Origin: Primula veris
Taxonomy: Eukaryota; Streptophyta; Magnoliopsida; Ericales; Primulaceae
Length of the DNA: 64,000 nt
Direction: 5' to 3'
NCBI GenBank assembly: GCA_963682055.1
Contig: OY821745.1
Location: 7,447,501-7,511,500, forward strand
Position 1 is the first letter of the stretch, and every line of letters begins with the position of its first letter. Under the pieces are notes generated by a model. It did no database searches, was not told the DNA's origin, and saw nothing but the letters and a program-made list of their open reading frames with translations. Positions 61,528 through 64,000 of this stretch are shown here, one piece after another. Both the position numbers and the translations under genes were made by a program.

Positions 61528-62613
61528 AATTAAACACCCCCAAACGCTTTTGGCCATGCAACTACTGCTAACGGATTCGAAACCGGTTTATATTGTTGGA
61601 TGGGCTATATTCACTCCGACTACTTGTGCTATCTCAACTAGATAATGTCTTATCTTAATTTAAATAAAATAGTACGAGGATTGCTTGTGCTCAGTATATT
61701 TCAACTATTTGTGTTATCTTTAGCATATTTCTGTTTCTAAAACATATATGAATCAAATGTTTTATACTGTCATAAAAATCAAAAAGAGTGTGTTAAAGTT
61801 TTGTAAAGTACTAACCCTATATCCGTATATAATACATCATCATCATTCATAGGTTTAGGACTATATACCATGGTAATGCATACTACCTGTTTGTAGACTT
61901 TCCTCTAAGCATGTGAAACGCAGAGAAATTTAAAGTAGTGAGCAAGAAAGGATAGTTGTTATCGGAATTTCATTGGAACAGCCAACGTATACGACTGCTT
62001 CAATACCCGTTTGCATAAAAATATGTCAAATTAATATATATATATATATATTAATATATATATATATTAATATATATATATATATTTTTAATTTTGATTA
62101 GTATTTAAGTTAGGGTAGGTCCCTAGGGTTACATATTTTTATTTGAGTTTTTAGTGTGTTGTATAATTTATTTTTAATTTATCAAATCGTAATATGTTGA
62201 AAATAAAAAAAATAAATTAGTTATTAAAAAACACCATCTAACCATCCATTTTATAATCTAACGATGATTAAAATGACTGTATGAATGTACAGTCAAACAA
62301 GGCGACTATTTCAAAAATGGTCCGGTTGTTATGAGTGCCTATAGAACGACAAACACATTCATTTTCATACTTTTTGAATAAAAAATTGTGAAGATACACT
62401 AATTTAAAATAGTACCATGATTCCAGATTAATACATCCCCTTTTGCATTTGAGACGGGGTGAAGAGTCTTAACATTAGATAACACATTTCTGTAATCAAC
62501 ATTTGAATGTTTTCATTGCATTTGATTACTACTTCATTGTTGAAAATAATTAGGTATTAAGGCTCAACATTGTTGAGTTTCAGACAAAACTCTTACCTTA
62601 TGTTTGTAACTCT
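61528..62613. other. 3' flank of the HSP110-like gene, no gene recognised
   Basis: No remnant of the missing HSP110 C-terminus was recognised here. AT-rich with a (TA)n tract at 62031-62086. Confidence 0.45.
62031..62086. repeat. (TA)n microsatellite with TTAA interruptions
   Basis: TA runs separated by regularly placed TTAA steps. Confidence 0.9.
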
Positions 62614-63032
62614 TGTTGGAAAAATGTAGGAAAACATGTATTTTATACATGGTTGTTCCAAGTGGTCAAGGACCATCTTTGAGTCAATTTTCAATGCGAC
62701 TCCTCAGTTTTTCTGAGGCCATACTCAATGCGGTTGAGTAGCTCGTGCGACTAGTTTCGCAACGGTATATCGCATGACCTATTCGGAGGAAGGGTGTGAA
62801 TGATAATTGGACTCGAAGTTTGGTACTCGAAAGAGGCAATAAAGCCAATGCTGGAAAATGAGAAAAGAAATGGGAAACCCATGAGGGTTATCCCACATTG
62901 GAAAATCATGAGTGATTTTTACAATATATATACTAAGGTATCCCATGTGGATATCAAGTAGTGTGTCCACATACACATGTGTGTATTGTGTATCACACAC
63001 GGGCGGGCTTGCTCGACGGGTTTTTAACTCAA

Positions 63033-63352
63033 CGGGGAAAAGCGCGCCTGTTCGGGGAAAAGCGCGCCTGTTCGGGGAAAAGCGCGCCTGTTCGGGGAAA
63101 AGCGCGCCTGTTCGGGGAAAAGCGCGCCTGTTCGGGGAAAAGCGCGCCTGTTCGGGGAAAAGCGCGCCTGTTCGGGGAAAAGCGCGCCTGTTCGGGGAAA
63201 AGCGCGCCTGTTCGGGGAAAAGCGCGCCTGTTCGGGGAAAAGCGCGCCTGTTCGGGGAAAAGCGCGCCTGTTCGGGGAAAAGCGCGCCTGTTCGGGGAAA
63301 AGCGCGCCTGTTCGGGGAAAAGCGCGCCTGTTCGGGGAAAAGCGCGCCTGTT
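63033..63352. repeat. Perfect minisatellite, 16 x 20 bp, GC-rich
   Basis: Sixteen identical head-to-tail copies of CGGGGAAAAGCGCGCCTGTT, ending with the partial unit CGG. Each copy has a GCGCGC core. It is much richer in G+C than its surroundings. Sixty bases equal 20 codons, so several frames stay open and produce repeated-peptide frames on both strands; these are by-products. There are no spacers, so it is not a CRISPR array. Confidence 0.97.
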
Positions 63353-63466
63353 CGGCTGTAACTGTTGCAATAAATATGATTTGATTGCAAAGTTAATACT
63401 GCAGTTTCGAATTTCGAAAACTGACAGTAGTAAAGTGACCTTAATGGCTGAGATACTCAGCAAGCC

Positions 63467-63475
63467 TATAAATAG
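63467..63475 (+). promoter_or_regulatory. TATA box of the LTR
   Basis: TATAAATAG, about 115 bp after the minisatellite and followed by a C-run and a leader-like A-rich stretch. This is the expected layout for the U3/R boundary of an LTR. Confidence 0.5.
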
Positions 63476-63744
63476 GCAGACCCCCCCACATGTCAGGGAT
63501 AACATTCATAACATTCTGAAATAAAAATACAGAAGCATATATCATCTCTCAAAAATCAGCATTACATTTTAGAACCAGAGAGAACCACCCACCAACAGCT
63601 CGACCTTGACTCGTCGCCAGTTTCCGGCGAGTCATCCGAGACGTTGTACCTTGGGATCGAAGCGCCAACGCAACCAGAAACCTAAGGTGGTTGGGCGAAT
63701 ATCGGTTAAGAGCATACTGTTAACAATAGCCTCGTCTTGTTTAT

Positions 63745-63860
63745 TTTAATTCTGTTCAGTTTTTTTAATTCTGTCCAGTTTTTTTTTCAATTCTGTCCAG
63801 TTTTCAATTCTGTCCAGTTTTTCAATTCTGTCCAGTTTCAATTCTGTCCAGTTTTTACTA
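63745..63860. repeat. Short tandem repeat TTCTGTCCAGTTTT
   Basis: Six or so copies of (A)ATTCTGT(C/T)CAGTTTT with variable T-run length, in the T-rich region after the LTR leader. Confidence 0.8.
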
Positions 63861-64000
63861 TTCTGTAATTAGTTTAAAGTTCTGTTTTATGCTGTCATTA
63901 CTATTCTGTAATTTAATTCTGTAATAGAATAGTTTCAATTCAGTCCTGTACTTTCAATTCAAAACAGAACAGTCTGGCTGTTAAGTTTATACTTTCCAGT

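Larger units (their letters stand above)
62614..64000 (+). mobile_element. Left part of an LTR (copia-like), running to the window edge
   Basis: Starts TGTTGGAAAAATG, a common plant LTR opening. It contains a CCCACATTGGAAAATCATGA-type stretch seen in many plant LTRs, a TATA box TATAAATAG (63467-63475) with leader-like sequence after it, and a transcribed-looking region. The right end, primer site and coding region are not visible, so whether this is a full element or a solo LTR is open. A 16-unit minisatellite lies in the part upstream of the TATA box. Confidence 0.55.

Noticed and set aside
63033..63352. CRISPR-like direct repeats
   Set aside because: The units are contiguous with no spacers and the context is plant LTR sequence.
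62779..63524. Long repeated-peptide frames on both strands over the 20-bp repeat array
   Set aside because: The 60-bp triple of the unit contains no stop in several frames, so the frames follow automatically. There is no codon bias and no start context, and both strands are open at once.

Overview
The window looks like nuclear DNA from a flowering plant, most likely a eudicot. It is AT-rich. Its genes are split by short introns with GT/AG borders. It holds plant-only families (a TCP factor, a DC1-domain protein, a thylakoid DUF1118/RIQ protein) and many plant transposable-element types. I cannot fix the species. Nothing bacterial or organellar was seen.

Layout. 1-5.8 kb: the 3' exons of an FCP1/NIF-type HAD phosphatase-like gene (+). 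Its introns carry two copies of a hAT-like element, a SINE-like tail and a 1.9-kb solo LTR. 5.8-10.3 kb: repeat debris, with a 243-bp tandem duplication. 10.3-18.9 kb: an old, non-autonomous LTR element with an internal LTR/primer-site duplication, into which a young copia-type element inserted (11098-16511, minus strand, LTRs about 99% identical, 5-bp target duplication). 19-24.5 kb: a small hAT MITE, then an intron-less CIN-type TCP gene (-). 24.5-31.6 kb: no host gene recognised, but three members of a Mutator-like element family with internal 21-bp minisatellites, plus a CACTA MITE. 34.1-36.3 kb: RIQ/DUF1118 gene (-), whose intron holds the third hAT-like copy. 39.5-41.9 kb: presenilin gene (-). 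43.5-44.7 kb: a foldback element and tandem repeats. 45.4-47.1 kb: DC1-domain gene (+). 47.5-48.7 kb: the fourth Mutator-like element. 49.5-53.8 kb: a mitochondrial-type glycine-rich RNA-binding protein gene (+) with a repeat-filled leader intron. 57.6-61.5 kb: an 8-exon HSP110/HSP70-15-like gene lacking its C-terminal end (+). 62.6-64 kb: the start of another LTR, carrying 16 perfect copies of a 20-bp GC-rich repeat.

The genes are ordinary, dispersed, single-function loci and do not form a cluster or pathway. The most unusual content lies in the repeats: two dispersed non-autonomous DNA-transposon families defined here by their target-site duplications (8 bp and 9-10 bp), the nested LTR elements, the perfect minisatellite, and a probably C-terminally truncated HSP110 paralogue. 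All coordinates were read by eye, and intron borders were deduced from reading-frame continuity and family resemblance, not from transcripts.
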